Positions 18,454-27,466 are shown, numbered from the stretch's first letter. The stretch is DNA of 64,000 bases from an uncultured Colwellia sp. (GCA_913058245.1 CAJXQJ010000010.1:62001-126000); one strand, 5' to 3'. Made by a program: numbers and translations. The notes: generated by a model from the letters alone, not told the origin.

Positions 18454-18475
18454 GCCCTAGTGTTATAGCTAGGGC
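18454..18475 (+). other. Intercistronic hairpin between frmA and fghA
   Basis: GCCCTAG (18454-18460) pairs with CTAGGGC (18469-18475) around an 8-nt loop. No T tract follows, so it is more likely an mRNA-processing or stability hairpin than a full terminator; partial attenuation of fghA is possible. Confidence 0.45.
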
Positions 18476-18499
18476 GTAATGATTTTTGGAAGGCTTAAA

Positions 18500-19339
18500 A
18501 TGACATTAGAAAATATTAATTCGAATAAAAGCTTTGGTGGTTGGCACAAGCAATATCGCCATTATTCGAGCAGCGTTAATGGAAGTATGCAATTTGCTAT
18601 TTATCTACCGCCACAGGTGTCACAGGGCGTAAAAGTGCCAGTACTTTATTGGTTGTCAGGGTTAACATGCAGCGATGAAAATTTTATGCAAAAAGCCGGT
18701 GCACAGCATATTGCTGCAGAGCTTGGTATTGCCATCGTTGCTGCTGATACTAGCCCTAGAGGAGAAGATGTTGCTAACGATGATGGCTATGATTTAGGCC
18801 AAGGTGCAGGGTTTTATGTTAATGCCACACAAGCACCGTGGAATAAGCATTTTCACATGTATGACTATATTGTGAATGAGTTACCTGGGTTAATTGAGTC
18901 TAACTTTCCTGTCACTAAGCAACGTGCTATTTCTGGACACTCAATGGGCGGCCATGGTGCATTAATGATTGCCCTGAAAAATGCAGATCGATATAGCTCT
19001 GTCTCAGCCTTTAGTCCTATCTCTAACCCCGTTAATTGCCCTTGGGGTCAAAAAGCGTTTGCAGCATATCTAGGCAACGATAAATCAACGTGGCAGGAAT
19101 TTGACAGTAGTAAGTTAATGCAAAAGGCAAGTGCTCATGTACCTGCTAAAGTTGATCAAGGTTTAGGTGACGATTTCTTAGTGGAACAACTGAAACCCCA
19201 AACATTAATTGCTGCAGCAACTGAAAATAATTACCCATTAGAGTTAACTCAACATGAAGGCTATGATCATAGTTACTACTTTATAGCGAGTTTTATTGAG
19301 CAACATTTGCAGTTTCATCACAAGCACTTTACTCAATAA
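18500..19339 (+). CDS. fghA: S-formylglutathione hydrolase
   Basis: A serine esterase (279 residues) that releases formate and glutathione from S-formylglutathione, the step after FrmA. The nucleophile lies in SGHSMGGHGAL; family blocks LYWLSGLTCSDENFMQKAG and ADTSPRGE are present, and the catalytic histidine is in GYDHSYYF. The aspartate of the triad is probably in the DDFL stretch. I choose ATG 18500, since GGAAGG lies 6 bases upstream; the ATG at 18479 is in frame but lacks a ribosome-binding site. It follows frmA by 61 bases on the same strand. Confidence 0.93.
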   Translation: MTLENINSNKSFGGWHKQYRHYSSSVNGSMQFAIYLPPQVSQGVKVPVLYWLSGLTCSDENFMQKAGAQHIAAELGIAIVAADTSPRGEDVANDDGYDLGQGAGFYVNATQAPWNKHFHMYDYIVNELPGLIESNFPVTKQRAISGHSMGGHGALMIALKNADRYSSVSAFSPISNPVNCPWGQKAFAAYLGNDKSTWQEFDSSKLMQKASAHVPAKVDQGLGDDFLVEQLKPQTLIAAATENNYPLELTQHEGYDHSYYFIASFIEQHLQFHHKHFTQ

Positions 19340-19396
19340 GCTTACTATTAAAGAATAGCCCAATATTGTGTAAATCTTACATGAGAGTGCATTTTG

Positions 19397-19431
19397 AAGC
19401 TAGCTAGAAGCTATTTTTTAGCTAGCTTTTC
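19397..19431 (+). terminator. Terminator after fghA
   Basis: The 10-bp stem AAGCTAGCTA (19397-19406) with TAGCTAGCTT (19419-19428) and a 12-nt loop, followed by TTCTT. It lies in the convergent gap between fghA and the sortase gene and may act for both. Confidence 0.6.
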
Positions 19432-19510
19432 TTGGCTAATTTTGGGGCTAATTTTTTTGTTATTAGCTGAAGTTATTAGTACTTATCAAAGCACTAGTTT
19501 TATTTATGAT

Positions 19511-20110
19511 TCATAATCGTTTTGCTGTTATTACATAGCGTTCATTGGTATCACTTCCAATGCTGTTAAATGGGTAGCAGGTAATTAGTATTAAGTTACT
19601 ATTGTCAGCTAAAACAGGCAGTGGCCCTTTAGAAGCATCCACTATTTCTATCGCTTCTACTTGATAAAGTTGATTGATACCTGATGGGTCGGTCATTGAG
19701 ATGACATCTTTCATAATTATGTTCTCCAAAAATGCAAAGTGGCTGTCGCGATGGCCAGCTATAACAAAAGGTTTGGTTGCGTGAATTTTGTTAAATGGTG
19801 CTACCGCACCAGCGGAAAATGCTAACGTTGTTGGGTCGCCACCATTTAAGATCACTACTTTTTTATGTAAGCGCTTGATTGATAATTCACCAATAGGAAA
19901 CGTATCTGCCCATGGCCAAGGTTTAACAGCAAATGTTCTAAGCTGATGCGCGCTCTGCTGGGGTGTTTGCTGCTGGTAGTTAGCCATTGATTGTTGCCAA
20001 CTATATTGAATTAGCTGTTGTGATAACCAGCCTTTAGCTGGCAACCAGCTAGCATGGATGCTGAGCAAGCTGCCGACTAATAGCAGTATTTTAGCCACTA
20101 TATTGATCAT
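19511..20110 (-). CDS. Class GN sortase
   Basis: A cysteine transpeptidase of the Gram-negative (GN) sortase class, 199 residues, with one N-terminal membrane anchor (residues 4-20). The catalytic set is visible: H120 in VIAGHRDSHF, C178 in LITCYPF, R191 in NERYVITA. The partner gene ends one base before this gene begins on the same strand, so the two are translated from one mRNA. Class GN sortases of marine proteobacteria are always paired with one VIT/VWA protein, presumably their only substrate. What attachment achieves in a Gram-negative envelope is not known. Confidence 0.92.
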   Translation of the reverse strand: MINIVAKILLLVGSLLSIHASWLPAKGWLSQQLIQYSWQQSMANYQQQTPQQSAHQLRTFAVKPWPWADTFPIGELSIKRLHKKVVILNGGDPTTLAFSAGAVAPFNKIHATKPFVIAGHRDSHFAFLENIIMKDVISMTDPSGINQLYQVEAIEIVDASKGPLPVLADNSNLILITCYPFNSIGSDTNERYVITAKRL

Positions 20111-20111
20111 G

Positions 20112-22295
20112 TTATTTTGACCAAATACGTAAAACTAAAGGTGCAAATAACATTAATAGCAGGCCAATAATTAACTGCTGATGCCAGCCAAGTGCAGTTT
20201 TAGGCATAGCTACCATCAAACTTTCGTGGGCTTTAGCGAGCATGTTCTTCTGACTAGTAAACTTTTTTGTTTGTTGTTCTGCTGTTAACGGTGAAAGTTC
20301 CTTCGGCTTTTCTATGGCAATAAAACTGGTATAAGGAGAAATGATTTGATGGGCAATAGAGGTAGTAATTACTTCTTGCTTTACTTGCTCTTTATCATTT
20401 CCAACCACTAAACCGTCAAGTAAATCTTCAATTTTATTCCTTGCCCAAAGGCTTGAAACCCCTTGAGCGGCTTGGCTATCGTCAATAATGATTTGTTGAT
20501 ACCAAGGTAGGTCGGCTGTGTCACCAGAAAGTTGCAGGCTGGTAATGGGAAACTTAGATTTAATGGCAACTTGCATTGGCTCGCCCATGTATAAATCGGT
20601 TATTTTTTTCGGGTAAATATCGACTTTCTGATGAATTTGATTATCAAACATCAAATTAATGTTACTGACTGCTGGTTTGCTAATTTTATCCATTAGTGCT
20701 GACATATTGGTCTGGACATCATGGTTGTTCTGAATGAAGACATAACTACCTCGGCCAAACTGCGCTGCCTTTTTCATAAAATATCCGTTCGGTGCTGCGC
20801 CAATACCGACAGTGAATAATCGGAAATTGTTTTGTGCACCTTCCAGTAATTGCATTAATTCAAATTCATTAGCGACTGCGCCGTCGGTAATAAATACCAC
20901 TTGTCGAATAGCTTGTGAGCTTTGCTGATCACTTTTTGGCATAACTAACGCTTGGCTTAGCGGCCGATACATTTCTGTGCCGCCATTAGCCTGTAAACTA
21001 TTAATAAAGCGCTTTGCTTTATTAATGTTGTACTCAGTTAACATTTTAGTATTAGCAAATAACAACTCGACTGAACCATTAAAGGCAATAATATTAAAAC
21101 TGTCTTTGCTATTTAGTAGTGACAATGCATGTTGCAAGCTAGACTTAGCTTGTTCCATTGAGCTACCTTGCATAGAGCCAGAGGTATCAATGATGAAAAT
21201 TACATCTCTAGTTAATATTGTCGCGTTATCTGTTGTAGGCGGGAAAAATGTTAGTAAGGTAAAGTACTCATCAGCCACTTGTTCGGTAAAGCTACTAACT
21301 TGTGGTTGCTGACTAGGCTCTAATTGCCAAGTTAAATTGAAATTTCGATTAGCAATGCTTTTCGCTTTGGCTAGCGAGATTAAATAAGATGATTGCTGAC
21401 TACCTAATGCCTGAACATTAATATTATGGCTACTACTACGGATAGTTTTAACTGCAACGCCTGCATTTAGTTCGATGTTAATTGAGGCTTGGCTTTTCGC
21501 TAGCACCTTTCTAACGGTTGGATTAAATACCGTATGGTTATCTTCATCAATATCATTGAAGTTAATGTTAATACTATTATTGTCACTTTCAGCAGGCGAG
21601 GGTTGATATTGCTCTGGCTGATATCGGCTTGTAGTTGCTAGCGGTAAATTAAGGTTTAGTTCGTCATTAAAAAAATTTACTGGCGTGATAAAGGTTAACG
21701 TTACAACAACGCGAGACTGAGCAGGAATGTTGGCAATATTATTGGTAAATAAATTGGCTCTTTGTTGTTGCACTAAGCTGGCTTTTTTACCTTGACGCTT
21801 CGCACGTTGGTATACTGCTTTTGCAGCTTTTTTTTCCATAATCTTACCGACAATTTCTTTGTCGGCAACTTTAACGTGCAAATGCTTTACGGCTGCGTCT
21901 TCAGGTAATGGGAATTGGTATTTTGCTTCTAATTCAAGATCATATGGGTTAATGAAAACTTGTTTTATTTGCGTATGAGCCACCAAACCGTTAATTTCAA
22001 TATTAGCGGTTATATCTATTGGTAATGCTACTCGCTGGCTTTTATCAGGATGGTTAAATTGTAATTGTGGGCCGTTAATAAGACCATTTCCTTGACTTGA
22101 TGTTGGTTGTTCTTTATGTGCTGAAGCCAATGTTTGGCTTTGTGCCAACGGTACAATAATCACTACTAGTATGATAATTAGCGTGAGTAGGGCTGTTACT
22201 TTTAACCACTTTTGACGTCGTTTTTTGCGCTTTTGTTGATAAAAGTATGAATCTTGATAGTCAATTAATCGTAAATTTTTGTTTGAACTAAACAT
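20112..22295 (-). CDS. Marine proteobacterial sortase target protein with VIT and VWA domains
   Basis: The 727-residue protein has an N-terminal basic stretch and membrane segment (about residues 30-52), a VIT domain (about 80-210, KQVFINPYDLELEAKYQFPLPED divided over 111-133) and a VWA domain from about 362. Its MIDAS motif DTSGS is at 370-374. The C-terminus is a sorting-signal-like tail: MPKTA at 697-701, a hydrophobic helix, then RIWSK. MPKTA is a variant of the LPxTG/LPxTA pattern. The gene precedes the sortase by one base. It resembles inter-alpha-trypsin inhibitor heavy-chain domains, hinting at adhesion or matrix binding. Confidence 0.92.
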   Translation of the reverse strand: MFSSNKNLRLIDYQDSYFYQQKRKKRRQKWLKVTALLTLIIILVVIIVPLAQSQTLASAHKEQPTSSQGNGLINGPQLQFNHPDKSQRVALPIDITANIEINGLVAHTQIKQVFINPYDLELEAKYQFPLPEDAAVKHLHVKVADKEIVGKIMEKKAAKAVYQRAKRQGKKASLVQQQRANLFTNNIANIPAQSRVVVTLTFITPVNFFNDELNLNLPLATTSRYQPEQYQPSPAESDNNSININFNDIDEDNHTVFNPTVRKVLAKSQASINIELNAGVAVKTIRSSSHNINVQALGSQQSSYLISLAKAKSIANRNFNLTWQLEPSQQPQVSSFTEQVADEYFTLLTFFPPTTDNATILTRDVIFIIDTSGSMQGSSMEQAKSSLQHALSLLNSKDSFNIIAFNGSVELLFANTKMLTEYNINKAKRFINSLQANGGTEMYRPLSQALVMPKSDQQSSQAIRQVVFITDGAVANEFELMQLLEGAQNNFRLFTVGIGAAPNGYFMKKAAQFGRGSYVFIQNNHDVQTNMSALMDKISKPAVSNINLMFDNQIHQKVDIYPKKITDLYMGEPMQVAIKSKFPITSLQLSGDTADLPWYQQIIIDDSQAAQGVSSLWARNKIEDLLDGLVVGNDKEQVKQEVITTSIAHQIISPYTSFIAIEKPKELSPLTAEQQTKKFTSQKNMLAKAHESLMVAMPKTALGWHQQLIIGLLLMLFAPLVLRIWSK

Positions 22296-22650
22296 CTGTC
22301 TTCTCCAATATCCTTGTGATATTGGTTATTACAGCAATATAAAGCGTCTTGCGAAAGGCGACATTAAGGCAAGCTAGTGAGCAATTGTGGCAAAATTATG
22401 GCGAAAGGGCACAGCAAAAATTATCGAAGAAAAACCAATCTATAGCATTTAAAGATGCTCCTTAGAAGTATAACTGCGCCTTTTTAGTTCGCACTTATAA
22501 TTCATCACTATCAAAACAAGCGAAATTTTAAATGCTAATTCAACTGCCTTATACCTATACAGCGCTATGTTGCGGTTGTGTCGTGCGCTATTAAAAACAA
22601 CGGAAAAATATTCTTAATAGCTTACACTTACACCTTTATATATTTTGATA
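22296..22650. other. Gene-free stretch of 355 bases
   Basis: It lies between the start of the sortase-target gene and the end of the serine hydrolase gene, both on the minus strand. It must hold the promoter of the sortase pair. I see no ORF, repeat or clear terminator in it. Confidence 0.4.
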
Positions 22651-23850
22651 TTAACTTTTTGCTAGTAGTGTTTGTTGTGCACTAGACCAAAACTGGCTAG
22701 TAATTTTATTAATAACGTTAGACTCAGCATTGATAAGCACCGCAAAGCCAATGCCTAATTCAGGGGAGTATCCAATATCGGCGCGATAACCTGCCACCCA
22801 GCCAGAATGATAGATGATTGGCACTTCTCCAAACTGATAAATTCGCCAACCATAGCCGTAATGGGCGTCTGTTAAGTACTGACGCCAATGTCGTCGGCGT
22901 AAATCTTTTTTTGTTTTTATGCGTGGTGTGGTTAATTCATCTAACAATGCAGGAGAAAGAATTTCAGGTTGGTGGCCTAAATTTGCAATTAGCCATTTTG
23001 CCATATCTGTAATGCTGGCATTAACACCGGCTGCGGGAGCTACTTTGTAGTAGTCAGGCTCAACAGTTACGGTTCGCCAAACATATTTTCTAATGTCTTT
23101 GCCGTTTTTATCTTTTTTACCTGTTTTGACGCGTTTTCTCAAAATATGCGGTTTAGCGGTATTGTCACTTTGACGAAAAACATCGATGCCCACTGAGGCA
23201 TTACTCATTTTTAGTGGTGAAAATATGCGTTCATTTAATAATTCTGAGTAACTTTTAGTTTGGCTTGCTTCAATTGCTGGCTGCAAAAAGCCATAAGCAA
23301 TATTTTGATAGCCATAGCATTTCGCCGGCTGACAAATAGGGGTTACACGGTCAAAGCGATTGATTATTTTTTCCATACTCCAATTTTCATGCAGTAAATT
23401 ATCGTAGGCATTCGGCATTAGTCCACTCGAATGACTAAGTAAATGCTTTAGCTGAATTTTCTCTGCGGCACCTTTTGTTGCTAGGGTAAAGTTTGGCACA
23501 TATTTAGTGATAGGATCTGAAAGGCTAAGGCGTTGTTCTTGCGCAAGCATAGTGGTAATGGTGGCAGCAAAAGGTTTTGATACCGAAGCTAAGCGAAAAA
23601 CAGTGTCGCTATTTACTTTATGTGACTTTTTAGTGTCAGTATAACCAAAGTTCTCTATGGCAATAATTTCATCACCTTTAACAATAGCGTAAGCCGCACC
23701 GGGAATATTGTGCTTTTTTAGCTCGGTAGCAAAATTAGAGGCTAATTCTTTATTAAACTTTTTAAGGTCAGTTGCATGTGAACTCAATGTTAAAAAGTTT
23801 AATTGAAATGCTATTAAGGCGAGAAAGACGGTAAAAGAATGCGTGCGCAT
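22651..23850 (-). CDS. Serine hydrolase of the beta-lactamase class C / penicillin-binding family
   Basis: A periplasmic PF00144-type serine hydrolase. From the chosen start it has a signal peptide (MRTHSFTVFLALIAFQLN, ending SSHA) and 399 residues. The SxxK motif is SVSK at 89-92 (FRLASVSKPFAA), the tyrosine motif is in CYGYQNIAYGF, and HSGW near the C-terminus (IYHSGWVAGYRAD) replaces KTG. Such proteins include D-amino acid peptidases, esterases and lactamases; the substrate cannot be told. A longer frame begins at 23907, but the signal peptide then would be internal, so 23850 is preferred. Confidence 0.8.
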   Translation of the reverse strand: MRTHSFTVFLALIAFQLNFLTLSSHATDLKKFNKELASNFATELKKHNIPGAAYAIVKGDEIIAIENFGYTDTKKSHKVNSDTVFRLASVSKPFAATITTMLAQEQRLSLSDPITKYVPNFTLATKGAAEKIQLKHLLSHSSGLMPNAYDNLLHENWSMEKIINRFDRVTPICQPAKCYGYQNIAYGFLQPAIEASQTKSYSELLNERIFSPLKMSNASVGIDVFRQSDNTAKPHILRKRVKTGKKDKNGKDIRKYVWRTVTVEPDYYKVAPAAGVNASITDMAKWLIANLGHQPEILSPALLDELTTPRIKTKKDLRRRHWRQYLTDAHYGYGWRIYQFGEVPIIYHSGWVAGYRADIGYSPELGIGFAVLINAESNVINKITSQFWSSAQQTLLAKS

Positions 23851-24017
23851 AAACTGAACTCTAAATGAAAAACAGTTAATTCTAGCGACTTCAAAAGTAA
23901 ATACCAAGTAGAAATGCGATAGCTATGAAATCCTTTATATATTATTTCCACTTGAAAAAGTAAGTTGAAATCTGTGACAAGCAGTATCTTTAATTTTTTT
24001 GGTAAAACCAACGAACT

Positions 24018-24058
24018 TTGATTTATATCAAAGCTACAGTTACTAAGGTGATTAAAAT
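24018..24058 (+). promoter_or_regulatory. FNR-type binding site and -10 element of a class II anaerobic promoter
   Basis: TTGATTTATATCAA at 24018-24031 is a perfect FNR consensus (TTGAT-N4-ATCAA), and the dyad extends two bases further on each side. A -10 hexamer, TAAAAT, lies at 24053-24058. With a start near 24065, the site is centred at about -41, the class II activator position. The consensus is established knowledge; the use of this site by an FNR/EtrA homologue is inferred. Confidence 0.7.
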
Positions 24059-24070
24059 GACATAATGCGC

Positions 24071-24091
24071 AAATTATCGTTTCGATAATTT
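24071..24091 (+). promoter_or_regulatory. Perfect 9-bp inverted repeat in the leader of the DGC gene
   Basis: AAATTATCG (24071-24079), TTT, CGATAATTT (24083-24091). It lies just downstream of the predicted transcription start, so it may be a repressor operator or a leader hairpin. It has no T tract and is not a terminator. Confidence 0.5.
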
Positions 24092-24153
24092 GGACAAGAT
24101 ATAACTGACAATTTGCTTTTTTGACTGGCAAATTCATATTGTGGAGTTTTTAA

Positions 24154-24528
24154 ATGAAAAACACTAAACCTTTAGTTTTTGCATGCTCAGGCTGCTCGCA
24201 TTTAGCGACAATGGCAAATGATATTGCTTTAACCCTAGATAGTGATGGCATTGCTGAAATGTCTTGTATTTCTTGGTTAATGGCTGCACCTGAAGCAAAA
24301 GTTAAAGAGAAGTGTGCAATGAGAAAAGTTATTCTTATTGAAGGTTGTGGTGATTCATGCAGTCAAGAATGTTTGGATAAAGCTGGTGTTGAAATTGATA
24401 TACATTTTAACCTTTCCGATTTGGGCTTTATTGCCCGTTCTGCGAGCGATTGTTCTTTGCAAGAAAATAGCATAGCGATGAACCACATTTATGAAAAGCT
24501 TACCGCGCAGGGAATAGCTGTTAATTAG
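24154..24528 (+). CDS. DGC-domain putative zinc-binding protein
   Basis: A 124-residue soluble protein with the cysteine set of the DGC (PF08859-type) family: ACSGCSH near the N-terminus, MSCISW, KEKCAMRK, and EGCGDSCSQECL (about residues 66-78), where EGC takes the place of the name-giving DGC. This number of cysteines suggests zinc or iron-sulfur binding. The function of the family is not established. The gene has an FNR-type promoter, so expression is likely raised without oxygen, and it is followed by a perfect terminator. Confidence 0.8.
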   Translation: MKNTKPLVFACSGCSHLATMANDIALTLDSDGIAEMSCISWLMAAPEAKVKEKCAMRKVILIEGCGDSCSQECLDKAGVEIDIHFNLSDLGFIARSASDCSLQENSIAMNHIYEKLTAQGIAVN

Positions 24529-24551
24529 TTTTATTTACCGTTTATCTCTAT

Positions 24552-24584
24552 AAAATAGCAAGCTGTTAGCTTGCTATTTTTTTG
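24552..24584 (+). terminator. Terminator after the DGC gene
   Basis: A perfect 13-bp stem, AAAATAGCAAGCT (24552-24564) with AGCTTGCTATTTT (24568-24580), a GTT loop and further T residues. Confidence 0.85.
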
Positions 24585-24668
24585 TTAAAAAGGCCGTTAC
24601 ACTGATATATCTTGTTATTGTTAAGCCTCTACTTTCTATAGGGTGAGAAAAAGTAGCGCTGAGAATAT

Positions 24669-25178
24669 ATGAACAAACGTGTATTAACAGTTTTGCCTTA
24701 CCATGCGAGCTGGCCTGAAAAATTTAAAAGTGAGCAAGTACTAATAGCTAGAATCTTGCCGCTAAAAAACGTTACCATTGAGCATATTGGCAGCACTTCT
24801 GTTATAGGGTTAATGGCAAAACCTATTATAGATATTTTAGTTGAAGTTGATTGTTTATCTGTGTTTGAAAAATATGCCGTGGCAATGTCCGCAATTGGTT
24901 ATGTGACAAAAGGCGAAAATGGTATTGTTGGTCGTCAATATTTTCAAAAGGGGGACGAAAATCGTAGTTTTCATCTGCACGGTTTTCTGCGCGGAGATAT
25001 CCATGCTAGGCGGCATGTAGCATATCGAAATTACTTACGTTGTCATCCAGATGCGGCCCGACAATATGGCGAACTTAAGCAGCAATTAGTGAAAAAAAGT
25101 GCTAATGATATGAATTGCTATATGAAGGGGAAAGATAGCTTTATCCAGCATCATCTTTTAAAAGCGATGTCGCAATAG
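24669..25178 (+). CDS. GrpB family protein (UPF0157)
   Basis: A 169-residue member of the GrpB/UPF0157 family, a branch of the nucleotidyltransferase superfamily. The signatures IEHIGSTSVIGLMAKPIIDILVEV (residues about 37-60) and FHLHGFLRGD are present. GSTS and the D of IIDI correspond to the nucleotidyltransferase metal and nucleotide-binding elements. The substrate is unknown. No partner genes are adjacent. Confidence 0.88.
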   Translation: MNKRVLTVLPYHASWPEKFKSEQVLIARILPLKNVTIEHIGSTSVIGLMAKPIIDILVEVDCLSVFEKYAVAMSAIGYVTKGENGIVGRQYFQKGDENRSFHLHGFLRGDIHARRHVAYRNYLRCHPDAARQYGELKQQLVKKSANDMNCYMKGKDSFIQHHLLKAMSQ

Positions 25179-25342
25179 CGCTATCAGTAAAAATTATGAT
25201 CTTTGTTCAGCTGGGATTAATGTTGGTGCGAATAAACTACGAAAAGTAGGCGGTGAGTAAGAAACTTTATCATCGTGCTATGGTCAATATGGTACTTGCC
25301 AATAATCGTGCTATTAATAATTTTTACTTTTGAGGACTGCTG

Positions 25343-26080
25343 ATGAAATACTTTTTCTCTTTTACCCTGATTACTTTGACTGCGTTAACCTTTTCAACTT
25401 TATCCCTTGCTAATAGCAGTTTACCCAATAACCGCCATATCACAGTCACAGGTAATGCAAAAATGATGGCATTACCTGATATTGCTATTGTACATTTGAA
25501 TGTTGAAAGCAGTAAAAAAAGTAGTTTAGACGCAAAAAAAGATGTAGATGAACGAGTTAACAATTTACTTGATGGCTTAGCCCGTTTTGAAATTGATGAA
25601 GCTAATGTTTCAGCGTCAAATATCACTACCGAAGTACGTTATGCTTATGATAGAGGTGAGCGGGATAAAGTGACTGGTTATTTTGCACGCCGCTCGCTAA
25701 AAATAACATTAAACGATCTTGATAAATTAAATGCATTTATGGATTTCGCCTTAAGTGTGAAAATTAATGCCATTCAAAATATCCAATTAAAATCATCCGA
25801 AGAGCAAAAGTTAAAGGCAGAAGTTAACGCCTTGGCTGTCGCGAATGCAAAAGAGCAGGGAAAAACGTTAGCGAATGCCTTTGGTGCTAAATTAGGGAAA
25901 ATCTATAGTATTAATTCTAGTGCGAATCAAAACCACCACAGGTACGGTGCTAACAGTAAAGTTGAGCACTATGATGTTAGCATGCGAATGGGCAGCAGTA
26001 GCGCGAAACCAGGCCGGTATTTGCAAGAGAATATCGTATTTACCTCAACCATAAATGTTGTTTTTGACCTAGAGTTATAG
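25343..26080 (+). CDS. SIMPL domain protein (DUF541, YggE-like)
   Basis: A periplasmic protein of 245 residues with a signal peptide (residues 1-23, ending SLA or LAN) and one SIMPL/DUF541 domain. Family markers: ITVTGNAKMMALPDIA at the start of the domain, then DAKKDVDERVNNLLDGL, and NALAVANAKEQGKTLANAFG in the second half. E. coli YggE has been linked to oxidative stress tolerance; the molecular action is unknown. GAGG lies 8 bases before ATG. Followed by a strong terminator. Confidence 0.87.
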   Translation: MKYFFSFTLITLTALTFSTLSLANSSLPNNRHITVTGNAKMMALPDIAIVHLNVESSKKSSLDAKKDVDERVNNLLDGLARFEIDEANVSASNITTEVRYAYDRGERDKVTGYFARRSLKITLNDLDKLNAFMDFALSVKINAIQNIQLKSSEEQKLKAEVNALAVANAKEQGKTLANAFGAKLGKIYSINSSANQNHHRYGANSKVEHYDVSMRMGSSSAKPGRYLQENIVFTSTINVVFDLEL

Positions 26081-26121
26081 TTATAAGTTAGCCCTAATGT
26101 TGACGCAATAATGTCGTAAAT

Positions 26122-26152
26122 AACTGGCAGTATTATACTGTCAGTTTTTTTA
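26122..26152 (+). terminator. Terminator after the SIMPL-domain gene
   Basis: The stem AACTGGCAGTA (26122-26132) pairs with TACTGTCAGTT (26136-26146) with one G-T pair and a TTA loop, followed by T residues. Confidence 0.85.
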
Positions 26153-26357
26153 GGAAAAAGCTTTAACTTACATTTTCCTCTATATGAAATAACAGCTATT
26201 TACTTGATAAGAAAAGCTTTTGTGAAAAAATATAGAGCTGCTATTATTAAATTAACTCGCTAGTACTTTAGCAAAGTGAGTTAATGTGTATGTTGATATT
26301 TAAAAAGGAAACTGGCTCGTTTGTACAACCCGTTAAATTATAGGGTATGGAGGCAAT

Positions 26358-26561
26358 ATGGATATCGTTTATTGGGGCAAGTATGTAGTAATGATACTCT
26401 TTAGTATCTTATTGATATTATTGTCATCACGTGAATGTCTGGCAGCATTGAATTTAACCGTCAAACCTCAGCAATGGCTATTGTTGATGTTACGCTACTT
26501 GGGATGCTTCATCTTGGTTTACAGCAGTTATTGCATAATTATTGATATTATCGTTTACTAA
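26358..26561 (+). CDS. Small membrane protein with two predicted helices
   Basis: No family recognised. The 67-residue product has hydrophobic segments at about 7-25 and 40-65 separated by a short polar loop (SRECLAALNLTVKPQQ). Translation is well supported: TGGAGG lies 6 bases before ATG. It precedes the GFA gene by 36 bases and may be cotranscribed with it. Confidence 0.6.
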   Translation: MDIVYWGKYVVMILFSILLILLSSRECLAALNLTVKPQQWLLLMLRYLGCFILVYSSYCIIIDIIVY

Positions 26562-26597
26562 TGACCTTGGTCATATTCAATGAGCTATAGGGATTAA

Positions 26598-27017
26598 ATG
26601 GAATATCATTATGCTGGTCATTGCCAATGTAAGCAGGTTTACTGCGAGATTAAATTACCTCTAAATCTTCAAAATTTTAGCGCCAGAGCATGCGATTGTG
26701 ATTTTTGTACTGAACGAAAAATCAACTATCTATCCGCCAGTGATGCAGAGATATTTATTAAAAGCAAAACGCCTCTTCTTACTTTACAACAAGGTTCAAA
26801 ACAAGCAAAGTTTCTGACATGTTCACAGTGCAAAACCGTTATTGCTGCCGCGATTGAACTCAATAACGCTCTTATCGGTGCAATAAATAGTACACTTCTT
26901 TCTAATGCACAGCTGCTTTTACCAAGTACAGTTGCCTCTCCTAAATTATTAAGTAGCAAAGAAAAGTTTGAACGCTGGCAAAATGTTTGGGTGCCTATTT
27001 CTTTGACGACAACATAA
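26598..27017 (+). CDS. GFA (glutathione-dependent formaldehyde-activating-like) family protein
   Basis: A 139-residue zinc protein of the GFA/CENP-V fold. The family cysteines are visible: GHCQCKQVYCEI at the N-terminus, ACDCDFCTER in the middle and FLTCSQCKTVI further on, giving the sites for two zinc ions. The founding member was proposed to speed the joining of formaldehyde to glutathione, but most relatives have unknown roles. It is not next to frmA/fghA, so a formaldehyde role is not implied by context. Confidence 0.85.
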   Translation: MEYHYAGHCQCKQVYCEIKLPLNLQNFSARACDCDFCTERKINYLSASDAEIFIKSKTPLLTLQQGSKQAKFLTCSQCKTVIAAAIELNNALIGAINSTLLSNAQLLLPSTVASPKLLSSKEKFERWQNVWVPISLTTT

Positions 27018-27121
27018 TACTATGTATTATAACGTGCTGGTAAAAAGTAAGTCTGTAAAGCCACTTTTCTTAAAGCACTATTCGTTGTGTGATAATTCAT
27101 TGGTATTCTTAAAAGACATTT

Positions 27122-27466
27122 ATGAGCTATAAAGCAGTAGCGGTAAAAATATATATTCTCAAGCCAATGCTTAATGTGATTAGTATTGGCTGTTTAGGAT
27201 TCATTGCTTACCTATTCTTGTTTTCGACTATTGCACGGCAAAATCAATACGGTTTGCCATGTTTAGTGCTAGCCGCGTGGTGTTTGCTGTTAAGTGCGTT
27301 ACTGGGGTTGCTTGTAAACGCACCCGCATTAGCTGGTGACAAGTTAGGCTGGTTTGCTCGAATGCGTTTCAAATTAATGAAAAAGTTGTTTGCGCTTGCT
27401 GTGATCGTATTTTTTGTTTTGACCTTAGCTTTACTGTATTTGTCATTCAGGTTATTAAACTTATGA
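27122..27466 (+). CDS. Small membrane protein with three predicted helices
   Basis: I do not recognise it. The 114-residue protein has hydrophobic segments at about 19-38, 47-68 and 90-112, with a short positively charged loop (ARMRFKLMKK) before the last one, suggesting an N-out or N-in topology that cannot be settled here. It lies between the GFA and acetyltransferase genes. The ribosome-binding site is weak, so the start is less certain. Confidence 0.55.
   Translation: MSYKAVAVKIYILKPMLNVISIGCLGFIAYLFLFSTIARQNQYGLPCLVLAAWCLLLSALLGLLVNAPALAGDKLGWFARMRFKLMKKLFALAVIVFFVLTLALLYLSFRLLNL

Noticed and set aside
20977-21312. Plus-strand ORF of 111 codons within the sortase-target gene
   Set aside because: It overlaps a fully supported VWA-domain gene in another frame, with no ribosome-binding site or known domain.
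22651-23850. Class C beta-lactamase (ampC) for the hydrolase at 22.7 kb
   Set aside because: The KTG motif is replaced by HSG, which is typical of esterase or peptidase relatives, and no ampR gene is adjacent.
24071-24091. Hairpin before the DGC gene as a terminator
   Set aside because: No T tract follows and it lies just after a strong promoter; an operator or leader hairpin is more likely.
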